Shown: one piece after another, positions 26,850 to 35,853 of the stretch
How positions within the stretch are numbered: the first letter of the stretch is position 1
Layout: each line of letters starts with the position of its first letter
Assembly: GCF_001422285.1 (NCBI RefSeq)
Contig: NZ_LMMO01000003.1
Span: 263,297-327,296 of the forward strand
Direction: 5' to 3'
Length of the DNA stretch: 64,000 nt
DNA from: Frigoribacterium sp. Leaf263
Lineage (GTDB): Bacteria > Actinomycetota > Actinomycetes > Actinomycetales > Microbacteriaceae
Translations under genes and position numbers: made by a program
The notes under the pieces: model-generated
The model's database searches: none
What the model was told of the DNA's origin: nothing
Seen by the model: only the letters and a program-made list of their open reading frames with translations

Positions 26850-27320
26850 TCAGTCGAGCGCCAGCTTCTTCCGCAGCGACGCCACATGACCCGTCGCCTT
26901 CACGTTGTACAGCGGGAGCACGACGGCCCCCTCGCCGTCCACCACGAACGTCGACCGGATGGTGCCGGTGACGATCCGTCCGTAGCTGTTCTTCTCGCCG
27001 TACGCCCCGTACGCCTCGTGCACGGTGAGCTCCGGGTCGCTCAGCAGAGGGAAGTTCAAGCCCTGCTCGTCCTTGAACCGGCGCAGCGCCTCCGGAGCAT
27101 CCTTCGAGACGCCCAGCACCTGATACCCGGCCGACTTCAACGAGTTGATGTTGTCGCGGAAATCACACGCCTCGGTCGTGCAGCCCGGCGTCGACGCCGC
27201 CGGATAGAAGTACACGATCACGTTCCGCCCCGCGAAGTCCGACAACGAGACCGGCGAACCGCTCTCGTCCTCGAGGGTGAACGACGGCGCAGCAGCGCCC
27301 TTCTCGAGCTTCGTGGCCAT
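26850..27320 (-). CDS. bcp: Thioredoxin-dependent thiol peroxidase (BCP/peroxiredoxin Q)
   Basis: A 156-aa AhpC/TSA-fold peroxiredoxin that reduces hydroperoxides in the cytoplasm. The active site reads Y-F-Y-P-A-A-S-T-P-G-C-T with peroxidatic C47, and resolving C52 lies five residues later, the atypical two-Cys BCP pattern. ATG at 27320 (M-A-T-K-L) matches normal BCP length; an in-frame start 14 codons upstream is less likely because GGAGC precedes 27320. It is divergent from tRNA-Lys. Confidence 0.94.
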   Translation of the reverse strand: MATKLEKGAAAPSFTLEDESGSPVSLSDFAGRNVIVYFYPAASTPGCTTEACDFRDNINSLKSAGYQVLGVSKDAPEALRRFKDEQGLNFPLLSDPELTVHEAYGAYGEKNSYGRIVTGTIRSTFVVDGEGAVVLPLYNVKATGHVASLRKKLALD

Positions 27321-27417
27321 GGTGCTCCGATCTTCGGGCGCGCGAAGCGCCCCGGTGTTCAACAGGTGTCAGAACTCATGCTAATGTTGATCCTCGTTGC
27401 GGGACTCACCGCAGCAC

Positions 27418-27490
<73 letters not shown>

Positions 27491-27500
27491 CGACAAATCG

Positions 27501-27535
27501 ATCCCCCGTGTTCATCATTCGATGAAGCGGGGGAT
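27501..27535 (+). terminator. Terminator after tRNA-Lys
   Basis: ATCCCCCG (27501-27508) pairs with CGGGGGAT (27528-27535), and an inner TTCAT/ATGAA stem extends the hairpin. TTGTC follows. Confidence 0.75.
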
Positions 27536-27630
27536 TTGTCGTCGTGCCGGTTTGGTCGGCTGCGCCGACGTGCGGCCTGGGGCCGCGCGGGGTGGGGGTC
27601 CTTGCCGCCAGGTCGCTGTTGCCCGGGGGT

Positions 27631-27780
27631 GACGGCGCTTCGCGCGTCACGGTGCGACGGCGCTTCGCGCGTCGCGGGGCGACGGCGCTTCACTGGTCGC
27701 GGGGAGGCGACGGCGCTTCGCGCGTCGCGGGGCGACGGCGCTTCGCGCGTCAGGGGGAGGGCGACGGCGCTTCGCGCGTC
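27631..27780. repeat. Array of six REP-like hairpin units
   Basis: Five copies of GACGGCGCTTCGCGCGTC start at 27631, 27656, 27709, 27734 and 27763, and a variant with CACTGGTC at the end starts at 27681. Each unit can fold as GAC(G)GCGC-TTC-GCGC-GTC, a 7-bp stem with one bulged G. Units are 25-29 nt apart with GC-rich fillers of 7-11 nt, too short for CRISPR spacers. The array lies between tRNA-Lys and the permease gene. Confidence 0.8.
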
Positions 27781-27881
27781 AGGCCCTGAGAGCTGTGAGC
27801 GAGGAGCGCCTGGATCTCCGGCGCGATGGGGTCGAGTCCGACGAGGACCGAGCCCCACGATGGGAGACGGGCCTCCGTCAC
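27750..27881 (-). CDS. Possible 43-aa ORF behind the permease, ending in repeat DNA
   Basis: A GTG codon two bases after the permease stop opens 43 codons with coding-like GC3 (LVGLDPIAPEIQALLAHSSQ), then runs into a hairpin repeat that supplies L-T-R-E-A-P-S. It may be a coupled short peptide, or a gene tail interrupted by repeat insertion. No homologue is recognised. Confidence 0.25.
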   Translation of the reverse strand: MTEARLPSWGSVLVGLDPIAPEIQALLAHSSQGLTREAPSPSP

Positions 27882-27883
27882 CG

Positions 27884-29428
27884 CTAGGGGCGGTCCGAGG
27901 GGCGGGGGTGCTGGGCGGCTGAATCCCGGCCGGTCACGGGGTAGGGGCCGGTCATGCCCTCGCGGAGGCGCGCCGCGGCGAGGATGCGGTCGCGCTGCAG
28001 GTGCCAGCCGAGCATCAGCAGCGGGATGATGACGACCAGCGACATCACCGTGAACGACCCGATCGGCCAGTCGATCGCCATCAGCACCACCACCGCGAGC
28101 AGGAACGCCAGCGTCAGGTAGCTCGTGACCGGCGCCCCCGGCAGACGGAACGACGGCTCCTCCGCCTTGCCCTCCTTCGCCCAGCGACGCAGCCGCATCT
28201 GACAGAGGATGATCGTGCCCCACGCCGTCAGGATCCCCAACGACGCGATGTTCAGGACGATCTCGAACGCGGCGCTCGCCCCGACGATCGCATTCAGACC
28301 CACCCCCAGCAGGGTGATCGACGCCGTCAGGAGGATGCCGCCGAACGGGACACCGCCCTTCGACATCTTCGTCGTGAACTTCGGAGCCGATCCGTTCATC
28401 CCCATCGAGTGCAGCACCCGACCGGTCGAGTACAACCCGGCGTTCAGGCTCGACAGCGCCGCCGTCACGACGACGAAGTTCATGATCGACCCCGCGATGC
28501 GGCCGACCTCGGGGCTCCCGATGCTGCTGAAGAACGTGACGAACGGGCTCTCGCCCTCGGCGTAGGCCGTGTACGGCAGCAGCAGCGACAGCAGCACCAG
28601 CGAACCGACGTAGAAGACCGCGATCCGCAGGATGACCGTGTTGATCGCCCTCGGCACCACCTTCTCCGGATTCTCGGTCTCGCCCGACGCCGTGCCCACC
28701 AGCTCGATCGCGGCGTACGCGAAGACGACGCCCTGCACGACCAGCACCGCCGGCAGCAGCCCGCTCGGGAGGATCCCGCTCGAGGCCACGACCGACCAGC
28801 CCGTGTCGACCGTCGCGCCGTCGTGCGTCACCGGGAACGCCGCGGCCAGCCAGACGACCCCGACCACCAGGAACACCACGAGCGCCGCGACCTTGACGAT
28901 CGCGAACCAGAACTCCATCTCGCCGAAGACCTTCACCGCCAGCAGGTTCACCGACAGCACGACGGCCAGGGCCACGAGGGCCAGCAGCCACTCCGGGGCG
29001 GCCGTGAAGGCCTTCCAGTACTGCAGGTAGAGGGCCACGGCGGTGACGTCGACGATCGCCGTCATCGCCCAGTTCAGGAAGTACATCCAGCCCGCCGCGT
29101 AGGCGAACTTCTCCCCGTAGAACTCCCGGGCGTACGAGACGAAGGATCCCGAGGAGGGGCGGTGAAGCACCAGCTCGCCGAGCGCGCGCAGGATGAAGAA
29201 CGCGAACACGCCGCAGATCGCGAAGACGATCGCGAGAGAGGGCCCCGCCGTCGCCAGCCGCCCGCCGGCACCGAGGAACAACCCCGTCCCGATGGCGCCG
29301 CCGATGGCGATCATCTGCAGCTGCCGGGGCTTGAGGCCGTGCTGGAAACCCTCCTGCTCGTGGCTGAAGTCCTGGGGGACGGTGTCCGGGTGCGCGGCCG
29401 AGCCGCGGTCTCCGTCAGATGCGCTCAT
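27884..29428 (-). CDS. Amino acid permease (AAT/APC family)
   Basis: A 514-aa, 12-helix APC transporter of the amino acid transporter (GabP/CycA/AnsP) group. The opening [26 protein letters not shown] (about 28-53) is the family signature in helix 1. [12 protein letters not shown] (about 180) and [13 protein letters not shown] (about 245) are further group motifs. Substrate cannot be read from sequence. ATG at 29428 is preceded at 6 nt by TACCCT (leaderless type). A repeat array lies behind it. Confidence 0.92.
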   Translation of the reverse strand: MSASDGDRGSAAHPDTVPQDFSHEQEGFQHGLKPRQLQMIAIGGAIGTGLFLGAGGRLATAGPSLAIVFAICGVFAFFILRALGELVLHRPSSGSFVSYAREFYGEKFAYAAGWMYFLNWAMTAIVDVTAVALYLQYWKAFTAAPEWLLALVALAVVLSVNLLAVKVFGEMEFWFAIVKVAALVVFLVVGVVWLAAAFPVTHDGATVDTGWSVVASSGILPSGLLPAVLVVQGVVFAYAAIELVGTASGETENPEKVVPRAINTVILRIAVFYVGSLVLLSLLLPYTAYAEGESPFVTFFSSIGSPEVGRIAGSIMNFVVVTAALSSLNAGLYSTGRVLHSMGMNGSAPKFTTKMSKGGVPFGGILLTASITLLGVGLNAIVGASAAFEIVLNIASLGILTAWGTIILCQMRLRRWAKEGKAEEPSFRLPGAPVTSYLTLAFLLAVVVLMAIDWPIGSFTVMSLVVIIPLLMLGWHLQRDRILAAARLREGMTGPYPVTGRDSAAQHPRPSDRP

Positions 29429-29918
29429 GCCGAGAGGGTAGGCCCGAGTCTGCAGTTCGTGCACATCGAGCGGTCGGCATGTCGGGGGACCTGCGCTCCG
29501 CGGACGACGGCCCTCGAAGGTGCACGGCGTGTAACGAAAAGGCCACGATGTCGATGCCCATGAACACGGCGATCGGAGGGGATCGGGGTACACGTCCGGT
29601 CCCTCCGGAGGGGGGGTGCGGATTGGGATGGACGACACATGTTCGCTACGGTCGTCGAGGCCCGCTCCGGTGGGCCCGTCATCATCAGGACGCGATGATC
29701 GGCGGTCCGGCAGTCTCGGATCCCGATCCCCGTACGGTCTGGTGGCGTCGGTGCCGGTCCCATGACCGCACCAGCGGGGTACAGGTTCGCATCCAGGATC
29801 ACGATGCTTGAGCCAGCACGTCCCGCATGCGCCGTCGACCCGTCCGCCCGACCAGAACGCCGCCGACGGCGCGCCTGCCCGAGCGGAAGGCGTTCCCCGG
29901 CGTGCCCGCGGAGAGCCC
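29429..29918. other. 490-nt divergent intergenic region, permease / proV
   Basis: No supportable gene was found; frames on both strands have poor codon bias. It contains the permease -10 at its left edge, several TACGGT-like hexamers (for example 29733-29738) and GC-rich inverted stretches. The promoter of proVWX should lie here but could not be fixed. Confidence 0.5.
29435..29440 (-). promoter_or_regulatory. -10 hexamer of leaderless promoter, amino acid permease
   Basis: TACCCT on the minus strand, 6 nt before the ATG at 29428, with no ribosome site. Confidence 0.5.
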
Positions 29919-31223
29919 ATGACAACGACACCACCCGCCGTGCGTGCGAAGAACCTCTACAAGGTCTTCGGTCGCCGACCCCGAGAGGCGGTCACCCGAC
30001 TCGAGTCCGGCGCCAGCCGCACCGAGGCCTCGGCCCTCGGAACCGCGGCCGTCATCGACGCGTCCTTCGACGTCCAGCCCGGCGAGATCTTCGTCGTCAT
30101 GGGGCTCTCGGGCAGCGGCAAGTCCACGCTGATCCGGATGCTCAACGGTCTGCTCGAGCCCACCTCCGGGTCGGTCGAGGTGTCGGGCACCTCGATCTCC
30201 GACGTCCCGGCCAAGCGGCTGCGCGACGTCCGGCGTCAGCACGTGTCGATGGTGTTCCAGCACTTCGCCCTGCTCCCGCACCGCACCGTCATCGACAACG
30301 TCGCCTACGGCCTCGAGGTCCAGGGCGTGGCGAAGGCGAAGCGGCTGGCGAAGGCGCGGGAGGTCACCGAGATCGTCGGTCTCGCCGGGTGGGAGGACAA
30401 GCTCCCGAGCGAGCTCTCCGGCGGCATGCAGCAGCGCGTGGGCCTGGCCCGAGCGCTCGCGGCCGAGACCGACATCCTGCTGATGGACGAGGCGTTCAGC
30501 GCCCTCGATCCGCTCATCCGCCGCGAGATGCAGGAGCAGCTGCTCGAGCTCCAGGCGAAGCTCGGCAAGACCATCGTCTTCATCACGCACGACCTCAACG
30601 AGGCGATGTTCCTCGGTGATCGCATCGCCGTCATGCGCGACGGCCGCATCGTGCAGATCGGCACGCCGGAGGACATCCTCACCGACCCGGCCAACGACTA
30701 CGTCGCCCAGTTCGTCCAGGACGTCGACCGCGCCCGCGTGCTGACGGCCTCGAGCGTCATGGAGCCGGCCCGTGCGGTCGTGCAGCTGACCGCCGGGCCC
30801 CGCGGAGCCCTGCGCACCCTCCGGGACCTGCAGACGGCCGCCCTGTTCGTCCTCGGCCGCGACCGCCGGCTGCTCGGCTGGGTGCGCGACCGGCACGTCA
30901 TGCGTCAGGTCAAGTCGAACGACACCGATCTCGAGGCCATCGTCACCACCGAGTTCGCCAAGGTCGGCCCCGACGCCGCCCTCGTCGACCTCTTCGAACT
31001 CGCCGTCGAGAGCCCGCTGCCCATCGCCGTGGTCGACGACCACGACCGCCTCATCGGCGTCATCCCGCGGGTCACGCTCCTCGCGGCCCTCGGCAACGTC
31101 GACACGACGACCTCGCCGATCCCCGTGCTCGAACCGGTCACCCGCTACTCCGAGAGCGAGCTGGACGCCACCCTCGCGACCGGGGAGACCCCCGTCGCCG
31201 CCACCGAAGGAGCCACCCGATGA
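29919..31223 (+). CDS. proV: Glycine betaine/proline ABC transporter ATPase
   Basis: A 434-aa ProV/OpuAA-type ATPase. Walker [10 protein letters not shown], signature L-S-G-G-M-Q-Q-R-V, Walker [13 protein letters not shown] and the H-loop ITHDLNEA are intact. The C-terminal 150 residues form tandem CBS domains, which sense ionic strength in OpuA. An inserted segment after V-F-G-R-R-P-R-E-A (about 20-35) is common in ProV. ATG at 29919 has GGAGA just upstream; a start 37 codons earlier is possible but poorly conserved. Its stop overlaps proW (ATGA). It powers compatible-solute uptake. Confidence 0.94.
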   Translation: MTTTPPAVRAKNLYKVFGRRPREAVTRLESGASRTEASALGTAAVIDASFDVQPGEIFVVMGLSGSGKSTLIRMLNGLLEPTSGSVEVSGTSISDVPAKRLRDVRRQHVSMVFQHFALLPHRTVIDNVAYGLEVQGVAKAKRLAKAREVTEIVGLAGWEDKLPSELSGGMQQRVGLARALAAETDILLMDEAFSALDPLIRREMQEQLLELQAKLGKTIVFITHDLNEAMFLGDRIAVMRDGRIVQIGTPEDILTDPANDYVAQFVQDVDRARVLTASSVMEPARAVVQLTAGPRGALRTLRDLQTAALFVLGRDRRLLGWVRDRHVMRQVKSNDTDLEAIVTTEFAKVGPDAALVDLFELAVESPLPIAVVDDHDRLIGVIPRVTLLAALGNVDTTTSPIPVLEPVTRYSESELDATLATGETPVAATEGATR

Positions 31224-32197
31224 ACGAGATCCTCCGCATCCCCTTCGGCAGCTGGGTCTCGGCCGTCGTCGACTGGATCACCACGCACCTCGGCGGCCTG
31301 TTCGACGTCGTGCGCGCCGTCTTCCTCTTCTTCTACGAGTGGACCGAGTACCTCCTCAGCGCGCCTCCGTTCTGGGCGATCGTGCTCGTCGTGGCCGCGC
31401 TCGCGTTCGTCGCCCGGGGGTGGAGGTTCGCCCTCGGGTCGGCCGTCGGCCTCCTGCTGATCAGCTCGGTCAACCAGTGGGAGAACGCCATGTCCACGCT
31501 GGCGCTCGTGCTGGTCGCCGGAGTCATCGCGATCGCCGTCAGCATCCCGCTGGGCGTCCTCGCCGCGAAGTCGTCGATCGCCTCGCAGATCATCCGACCG
31601 GTGCTCGACTTCATGCAGACCACGCCCGCCTTCGTCTACCTGATCCCCGCGCTGCTGCTGTTCCGCGTCGGCGTGGTCCCCGGCATCGTCGCCACGATCG
31701 TCTTCGCGATGGCGCCCGGCGTCCGGCTCACCGAGCTCGGCATCCGCGGGGTCGACACCGAGGTGGTCGAGGCCGGCCAGGCCTTCGGCTCGTCGCCCTG
31801 GCGCATCCTGCGTCAGATCCAGCTGCCGCTGGCGAAGCCGAGCATCATGGCCGGGGTCAACCAGGTCATCATGCTCTCGCTCTCCATGGTCGTCATCGCG
31901 GGCATGGTCGGAGCCGGCGGACTCGGCGGCGACATCGTCGCGAGCCTCAACCGGATCGACGTCGCCCTCGGCGCCGAGGCGGGCATCTCGGTCGTCGTCC
32001 TCGCCATCATCCTCGACCGCATGACGGCCGCCCTTGGCGCCGACCGTCGCGCACGGCGCCGGCCGTCCCGCATCGCCCGCGGGTCCGATGACGCGGTCCC
32101 GGAATCCGGTCCGACCGGCGCGTCCGCCGACGCCTCGACGTCCGAGTCCCCGCTGCCCGACGCGCCCGCCCCCGATCGGACGCCGGCGTCCGTCTAG
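31220..32197 (+). CDS. proW: Glycine betaine ABC transporter permease
   Basis: A 325-aa permease with about seven hydrophobic helices and the binding-protein-dependent transport core. The EAA-like loop E-V-V-E-A-G-Q-A-F-G-S-S-P-W-R (about 175-190) contacts ProV. D-F-M-Q-T-T-P-A-F-V-Y-L-I-P is the usual ProW helix motif. The C-terminal 40 residues are a disordered Pro/Ser/Ala tail. It is translationally coupled to proV by ATGA. Confidence 0.94.
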   Translation: MNEILRIPFGSWVSAVVDWITTHLGGLFDVVRAVFLFFYEWTEYLLSAPPFWAIVLVVAALAFVARGWRFALGSAVGLLLISSVNQWENAMSTLALVLVAGVIAIAVSIPLGVLAAKSSIASQIIRPVLDFMQTTPAFVYLIPALLLFRVGVVPGIVATIVFAMAPGVRLTELGIRGVDTEVVEAGQAFGSSPWRILRQIQLPLAKPSIMAGVNQVIMLSLSMVVIAGMVGAGGLGGDIVASLNRIDVALGAEAGISVVVLAIILDRMTAALGADRRARRRPSRIARGSDDAVPESGPTGASADASTSESPLPDAPAPDRTPASV

Positions 32198-32262
32198 ACC
32201 CCGACGGGGCGACCGGAGTCATCAGGTCGGCCCGCACCTCCCGCACCACCCGAAAGGATCAC

Positions 32263-33171
32263 ATGAACAAGCGCACCACCATCGCAGCCTCCGTCGCCCT
32301 CGGCACCTCAGCCGTCCTCGGCCTCGCCGCCTGCTCGCCCCCCGGCAGCTCGACGGAGAGCGAGACCCTCGACAACGGCGACCAGAGCGTCGTCGACATC
32401 GCGGTCTTCAACGGCTGGGACGAGGGCATCGCCGCCTCCTGGCTCTGGAAGTCCGTGCTCGAGGAGGAGGGCTACACGGTCAATCTGAAGATGGCCGACG
32501 TCGCACCGGTCTACCAGGGCCTCACGACCGATGACTACGACGTGGTCCTCGACACCTGGCTGCCCGTCACGCACAAGGAGTACATCGACCAGTTCGGCGA
32601 CGACCTCACCGACCTCGGCGCCTGGAACGACGGCGCGAAGCTCGCCATCGCGGTCAACGCCGACGCCCCGATCGACTCGATCGAGGAGCTGAACGAGAAC
32701 GCCGACCTGTTCGGCGGCACGATCGTCGGCATCGAGCCGGCCGCCGGCCTGACCTCGGCCGTCGAGAACGCGACGATCCCCGACTACGGCATCGACGACC
32801 TGACCCTCCAGACGTCGTCGACCGCCGCGATGCTCACCGAGCTGAAGAGCGCCACGGATTCGGGCGAGAACATCGCCGTCACGCTGTGGAGCCCGCACTG
32901 GGCGTACGACGCGTTCCCGATCAAGGACCTCGAGGACCCGAAGGGCACGCTCGGCGACGCCGAGGGCATCCACTCGTTCGGCGGCAAGAGCTTCACGGCC
33001 GACTACCCGCAGTTCGCCGAGTGGCTCGAGGGCTTCGAGATGGACAACGACCGCCTCTCGTCGCTCGAGAACGCCATGTTCAACAGCGGCGTCGACGGGA
33101 GCGACTACACCGAGGTCGTCGAGGCGTGGGTCGCCGACAACCAGGACTACGTCGACGGCCTCACCAGCTGA
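32263..33171 (+). CDS. proX: Glycine betaine-binding lipoprotein
   Basis: A 302-aa OpuAC-type substrate-binding lipoprotein. The signal peptide ends in the lipobox L-A-A-C with C24. The mature part shows the ligand-cage aromatic residues expected of betaine binding, in segments such as F-N-G-W-D-E-G, D-T-W-L-P-V-T-H and L-W-S-P-H-W-A-Y. GAAAGGA lies just before ATG. It is 65 nt after proW and ends with a strong hairpin, closing the proVWX operon. Confidence 0.94.
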   Translation: MNKRTTIAASVALGTSAVLGLAACSPPGSSTESETLDNGDQSVVDIAVFNGWDEGIAASWLWKSVLEEEGYTVNLKMADVAPVYQGLTTDDYDVVLDTWLPVTHKEYIDQFGDDLTDLGAWNDGAKLAIAVNADAPIDSIEELNENADLFGGTIVGIEPAAGLTSAVENATIPDYGIDDLTLQTSSTAAMLTELKSATDSGENIAVTLWSPHWAYDAFPIKDLEDPKGTLGDAEGIHSFGGKSFTADYPQFAEWLEGFEMDNDRLSSLENAMFNSGVDGSDYTEVVEAWVADNQDYVDGLTS

Positions 33172-33189
33172 CGGATCGGCTGCGGCCGA

Positions 33190-33229
33190 CCGCAGGGCCC
33201 CGGGCGACGTCGTCCCCGGGGCCCTGCGG
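33190..33229 (+). terminator. Terminator of the proVWX operon
   Basis: CCGCAGGGCCCCGGG pairs perfectly over 15 bp with 33215-33229 across a 10-nt loop, 18 nt after the proX stop. Confidence 0.8.
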
Positions 33230-33386
33230 CATGCCGGCGTATCCCCAGCCGACGGGCGGGCGACGCACAGTGAATCGGCAGGACGTGGCCGAGGAGGCGC
33301 GACTAGCGTCGAGCACGTCGCATTCCGATCCCGCGACGGCACCACCACCCCGGACACCCCGGGGAACAGCACGAGAGGCACCACCC

Positions 33387-33623
33387 GTGAGCATCACCAG
33401 CATCGACGCCGTCCGCCGCAACGCCCGGGTCAGCACCCGGACGATCGCAGCCGACCTGGTGCAGGTGTCGACCCCCGACCGCGTGCTCGGCCACATCCGC
33501 GTCGAGAACGGCGCGTACGTCGCCGTCCGTGGATCGAACCCGCACTGGGGCGACGAGGTCGGCCGCTACGCCACGCAGGGCATGGCCCTCGAGGCTCTGC
33601 GCCTGCGCAAGCGCTCCGTCTGA
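33387..33623 (+). CDS. Small basic protein, unknown function
   Basis: A 78-aa protein beginning with GTG (M-S-I-T-S-I-D-A-V). The middle contains H-I-R-V-E-N-G-A-Y-V-A-V-R-G and the end is basic (ALRLRKRSV). A GAGAGG ribosome site precedes the GTG by about 8 nt. The strand-turn pattern suggests a small beta-rich fold. Codon bias is fully coding. No function is proposed; an AGGAGGCGCG copy lies upstream. Confidence 0.6.
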   Translation: MSITSIDAVRRNARVSTRTIAADLVQVSTPDRVLGHIRVENGAYVAVRGSNPHWGDEVGRYATQGMALEALRLRKRSV

Positions 33624-33693
33624 CGGCACCGCGTCGGGATGCCGTCCCCCGGGCGGTCGGCCGGCCCTCCGACCGGGTGGACCCGCCGCGGGC

Positions 33694-34518
33694 TCAGGGC
33701 CCGACGGAGGCGAGGAACGACCGCAGGCTGCGATCGATCTCGACCCGCGCCTCCTCGTCCGTCAGCGTCGCGGTCCCGTCGCCCGCCTGATCGCCGTAGG
33801 CGCCGAACTGCGCGTGGTTCGACCCCTCGATCTGCACGATGGAGGCATCGGGCGGCAGCTGGTCGCGGTACCGCTCGATGTCGTCGGGCGTGCTGAGGCC
33901 GTCCTCGCTGCCGCCGAGGCTGAGCACGGGCAGGTCGGTCTCGTCGGAGAGATCGGTGGTCGCGCAGTACGAGCCGAAGAGCACGAGACCGTCGACGCGC
34001 GGGTCGCTCTCGGCGTAGCCGCAGGCGCGGACGCCACCGAGCGAATGACCGCCGACGGCCCAGTGCGAGATCTCGGGCGCCTCCGACGTGAAGTCGGTGA
34101 GGGCCCGCCAGTCGAAGAGGCCGAAGCCGAGCACCGGTCGGACGATGATCACGGTGACCCCGGAGCGCACGGCCCCCGAGAGCACCTCCTCGTACGCCTG
34201 CGGGTCGACGCGCGCGCCGGCGAGGAAGACGAGGCCCTGGTCCCGCGGCGTCGTGTCGGCCGGACGCATGACGACCGTGTCGGGGCGGTCCGTCACGTCG
34301 ACGGCGGTGTCCTCGGCCACGGCGGCGACCGAGGAGGCGGTGGCCGCCAGGGGCAGCTTGGCCCACGTGAAGAAGCCGGTCGCGCCGAGCACCACCGCGG
34401 CGAACAGCACCGAGGCCACGATCTTGACGATGCGTCGCGACCGCGACCCACGGTGGAGTGCGGGCACCCGTGTGGCGGGCTCGTGACGGGAAGCTGTGCG
34501 TTGTCTCACGGTTCCCAT
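33694..34518 (-). CDS. Membrane-anchored alpha/beta hydrolase
   Basis: The 274-aa protein has a basic N-terminus, one hydrophobic anchor (about 33-52) and an alpha/beta-hydrolase fold outside it. The nucleophile elbow is GHSLGG with S159. A likely acid lies in G-S-E-D-G and the histidine in G-S-N-H-A-Q-F-G. This is the Abhydrolase_5-like layout; the substrate is unknown. ATG at 34518 is chosen as the first Met giving a normal signal-anchor. It is divergent from the MscS gene with 51 nt between. Confidence 0.85.
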   Translation of the reverse strand: MGTVRQRTASRHEPATRVPALHRGSRSRRIVKIVASVLFAAVVLGATGFFTWAKLPLAATASSVAAVAEDTAVDVTDRPDTVVMRPADTTPRDQGLVFLAGARVDPQAYEEVLSGAVRSGVTVIIVRPVLGFGLFDWRALTDFTSEAPEISHWAVGGHSLGGVRACGYAESDPRVDGLVLFGSYCATTDLSDETDLPVLSLGGSEDGLSTPDDIERYRDQLPPDASIVQIEGSNHAQFGAYGDQAGDGTATLTDEEARVEIDRSLRSFLASVGP

Positions 34519-34557
34519 CCTGGCCGATCCGCGGTCGTGCTCGCTGAGGATGTCCGC

Positions 34558-34563
34558 CAGGCT
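34558..34563 (+). promoter_or_regulatory. Possible leaderless -10 before mscS
   Basis: CAGGCT followed by 6 nt and ATG at 34570, the same CAGGCT-N6-ATG layout as before the ComF-family gene. Confidence 0.35.
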
Positions 34564-34569
34564 GGTCCG

Positions 34570-35778
34570 ATGCCTTGGATCGCACCCGTCGTCGCCGTCG
34601 TCTCGGCCGTCGTCCTCACCTTCGTCGTCTCGGCCCTCGTCGGCTGGGTCTTCTCGTTCGTCGCCCGTCGGAAGACCTGGGCGGTGGACTTCGTGACCCG
34701 CATGCGCCGCCCGTTCCGGTGGTCCCTCCTCGTCGTGCTGCTCACCATCGCCCTGTCGACCACGCTGCCCCGCAGCCTCGGCGCCGACTACCCCGGCGAC
34801 GAGGCGGTGTCCCAGGTGTTCCGCTGCGCCATCATCGTCGTCGTCGCCTGGTTCGTCGGGGCCCTCGCGATCTTCTTCGAGGATCTCGGTCTCTCGCGCT
34901 ACCGGGTCGACACCCCCGACAACAGGGTGGCGAGGCGGGTGCGCACGCAGGTGCTGATCCTCCGACGACTGACCGTCGCCCTCATCGTCATCGTCGCGGC
35001 GGGCGCTCTGCTGCTGGGGTTCCCCGGGGTCGAGGCCGTCGGGGCCAGCGTGCTGGCCAGCGCCGGTCTGGTGTCGGTCGTCGCCGGTCTCGCGGCCCAG
35101 TCGACCCTCGCCAACGTGTTCGCCGGCATCCAGCTCGCCTTCAGCGACGCGATCCGCATCGACGACGTCGTGGTCGTCGAGGGGCAGTGGGGTCTCATCG
35201 AGGAGATCACCCTCTCGTACGTCGTCGTCCACATCTGGGACGACCGGCGCCTCGTCCTGCCGTCGACCTACTTCACGACGACGCCCTTCGAGAACTGGAC
35301 CCGCCGCAACAGCGAGCTGCTCGGCGCCGTCGAGTTCGATCTCGACTGGCGGGTGCAGCCCGGCGACATGCGCGCCGAGCTCGATCGCATCCTCGAGCGG
35401 ACCGATCTCTGGGACGGCCGGGTCAAGGTGCTCCAGGTCACCGACGCGACGGGCGGGTACGTGCGGGTGCGGGTGCTCGTCACGGCGAAGGACGCCCCGA
35501 CGCTGTTCGACCTGCGCTGCCTCGTCCGCGAGGACCTCATCTCCTGGCTGCACGAATCGAGTCCGGTCTCGATCCCGAGGGCCAGGGTGCAGATGGTCGC
35601 CGACGAGCCCGCGGTCTCGGGACGACCGCGCCGGTCGACGTCCGAGGCGGGAGGGCTCTTCAGCGGCGAGAACGCCGACAGCGAGCGGACGGCCCTGTTC
35701 ACCTCGGCCATCCCCGTCCAGAGCCCGGACGACGGCGGTCGTCCCGACGGCCGCCCCGTCGCCCGACCGGACCGCTGA
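34570..35778 (+). CDS. Small-conductance mechanosensitive channel (MscS family)
   Basis: A 402-aa channel with three N-terminal helices and a pore helix of the MscS type (ASAGLVSVVAGLAAQSTLANVFAG, about 170-193). The beta domain contains G-x-I-E-E-I-T-L-S-Y, L-P-S-T-Y-F, and a cytoplasmic vestibule follows. A charged, Pro/Asp-rich tail of about 60 residues is not part of the core. It releases solutes at low osmolarity, and stands close to the betaine importer that loads them. CAGGCT-N6-ATG suggests leaderless initiation. A strong terminator follows. Confidence 0.92.
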   Translation: MPWIAPVVAVVSAVVLTFVVSALVGWVFSFVARRKTWAVDFVTRMRRPFRWSLLVVLLTIALSTTLPRSLGADYPGDEAVSQVFRCAIIVVVAWFVGALAIFFEDLGLSRYRVDTPDNRVARRVRTQVLILRRLTVALIVIVAAGALLLGFPGVEAVGASVLASAGLVSVVAGLAAQSTLANVFAGIQLAFSDAIRIDDVVVVEGQWGLIEEITLSYVVVHIWDDRRLVLPSTYFTTTPFENWTRRNSELLGAVEFDLDWRVQPGDMRAELDRILERTDLWDGRVKVLQVTDATGGYVRVRVLVTAKDAPTLFDLRCLVREDLISWLHESSPVSIPRARVQMVADEPAVSGRPRRSTSEAGGLFSGENADSERTALFTSAIPVQSPDDGGRPDGRPVARPDR

Positions 35779-35797
35779 CCCGCGATCCCGGGAGATG

Positions 35798-35838
35798 CGA
35801 AGGAGGCGCGTCCCGGTCGTCGGGACGCGCCTCCTTCG
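35798..35838. terminator. 18-bp hairpin terminator built from the recurrent motif
   Basis: CGAAGGAGGCGCGTCCCG pairs perfectly with 35821-35838 across a GTCGT loop. Each arm contains one AGGAGGCGCG motif, in opposite orientations. It sits between mscS and a convergent small gene. Confidence 0.85.
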
Positions 35839-35853
35839 TGTGTTCCGCTCGGG

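Noticed and set aside
27631-27780. CRISPR array
   Set aside because: Repeats are 18 nt and the intervening sequences only 7-11 nt and similar to each other; no cas genes are present.
29808-29918. N-terminal 37-codon extension of proV
   Set aside because: Poorly coding and not typical of ProV; the ATG at 29919 has a ribosome site and the normal M-T-T-T-P-P start.
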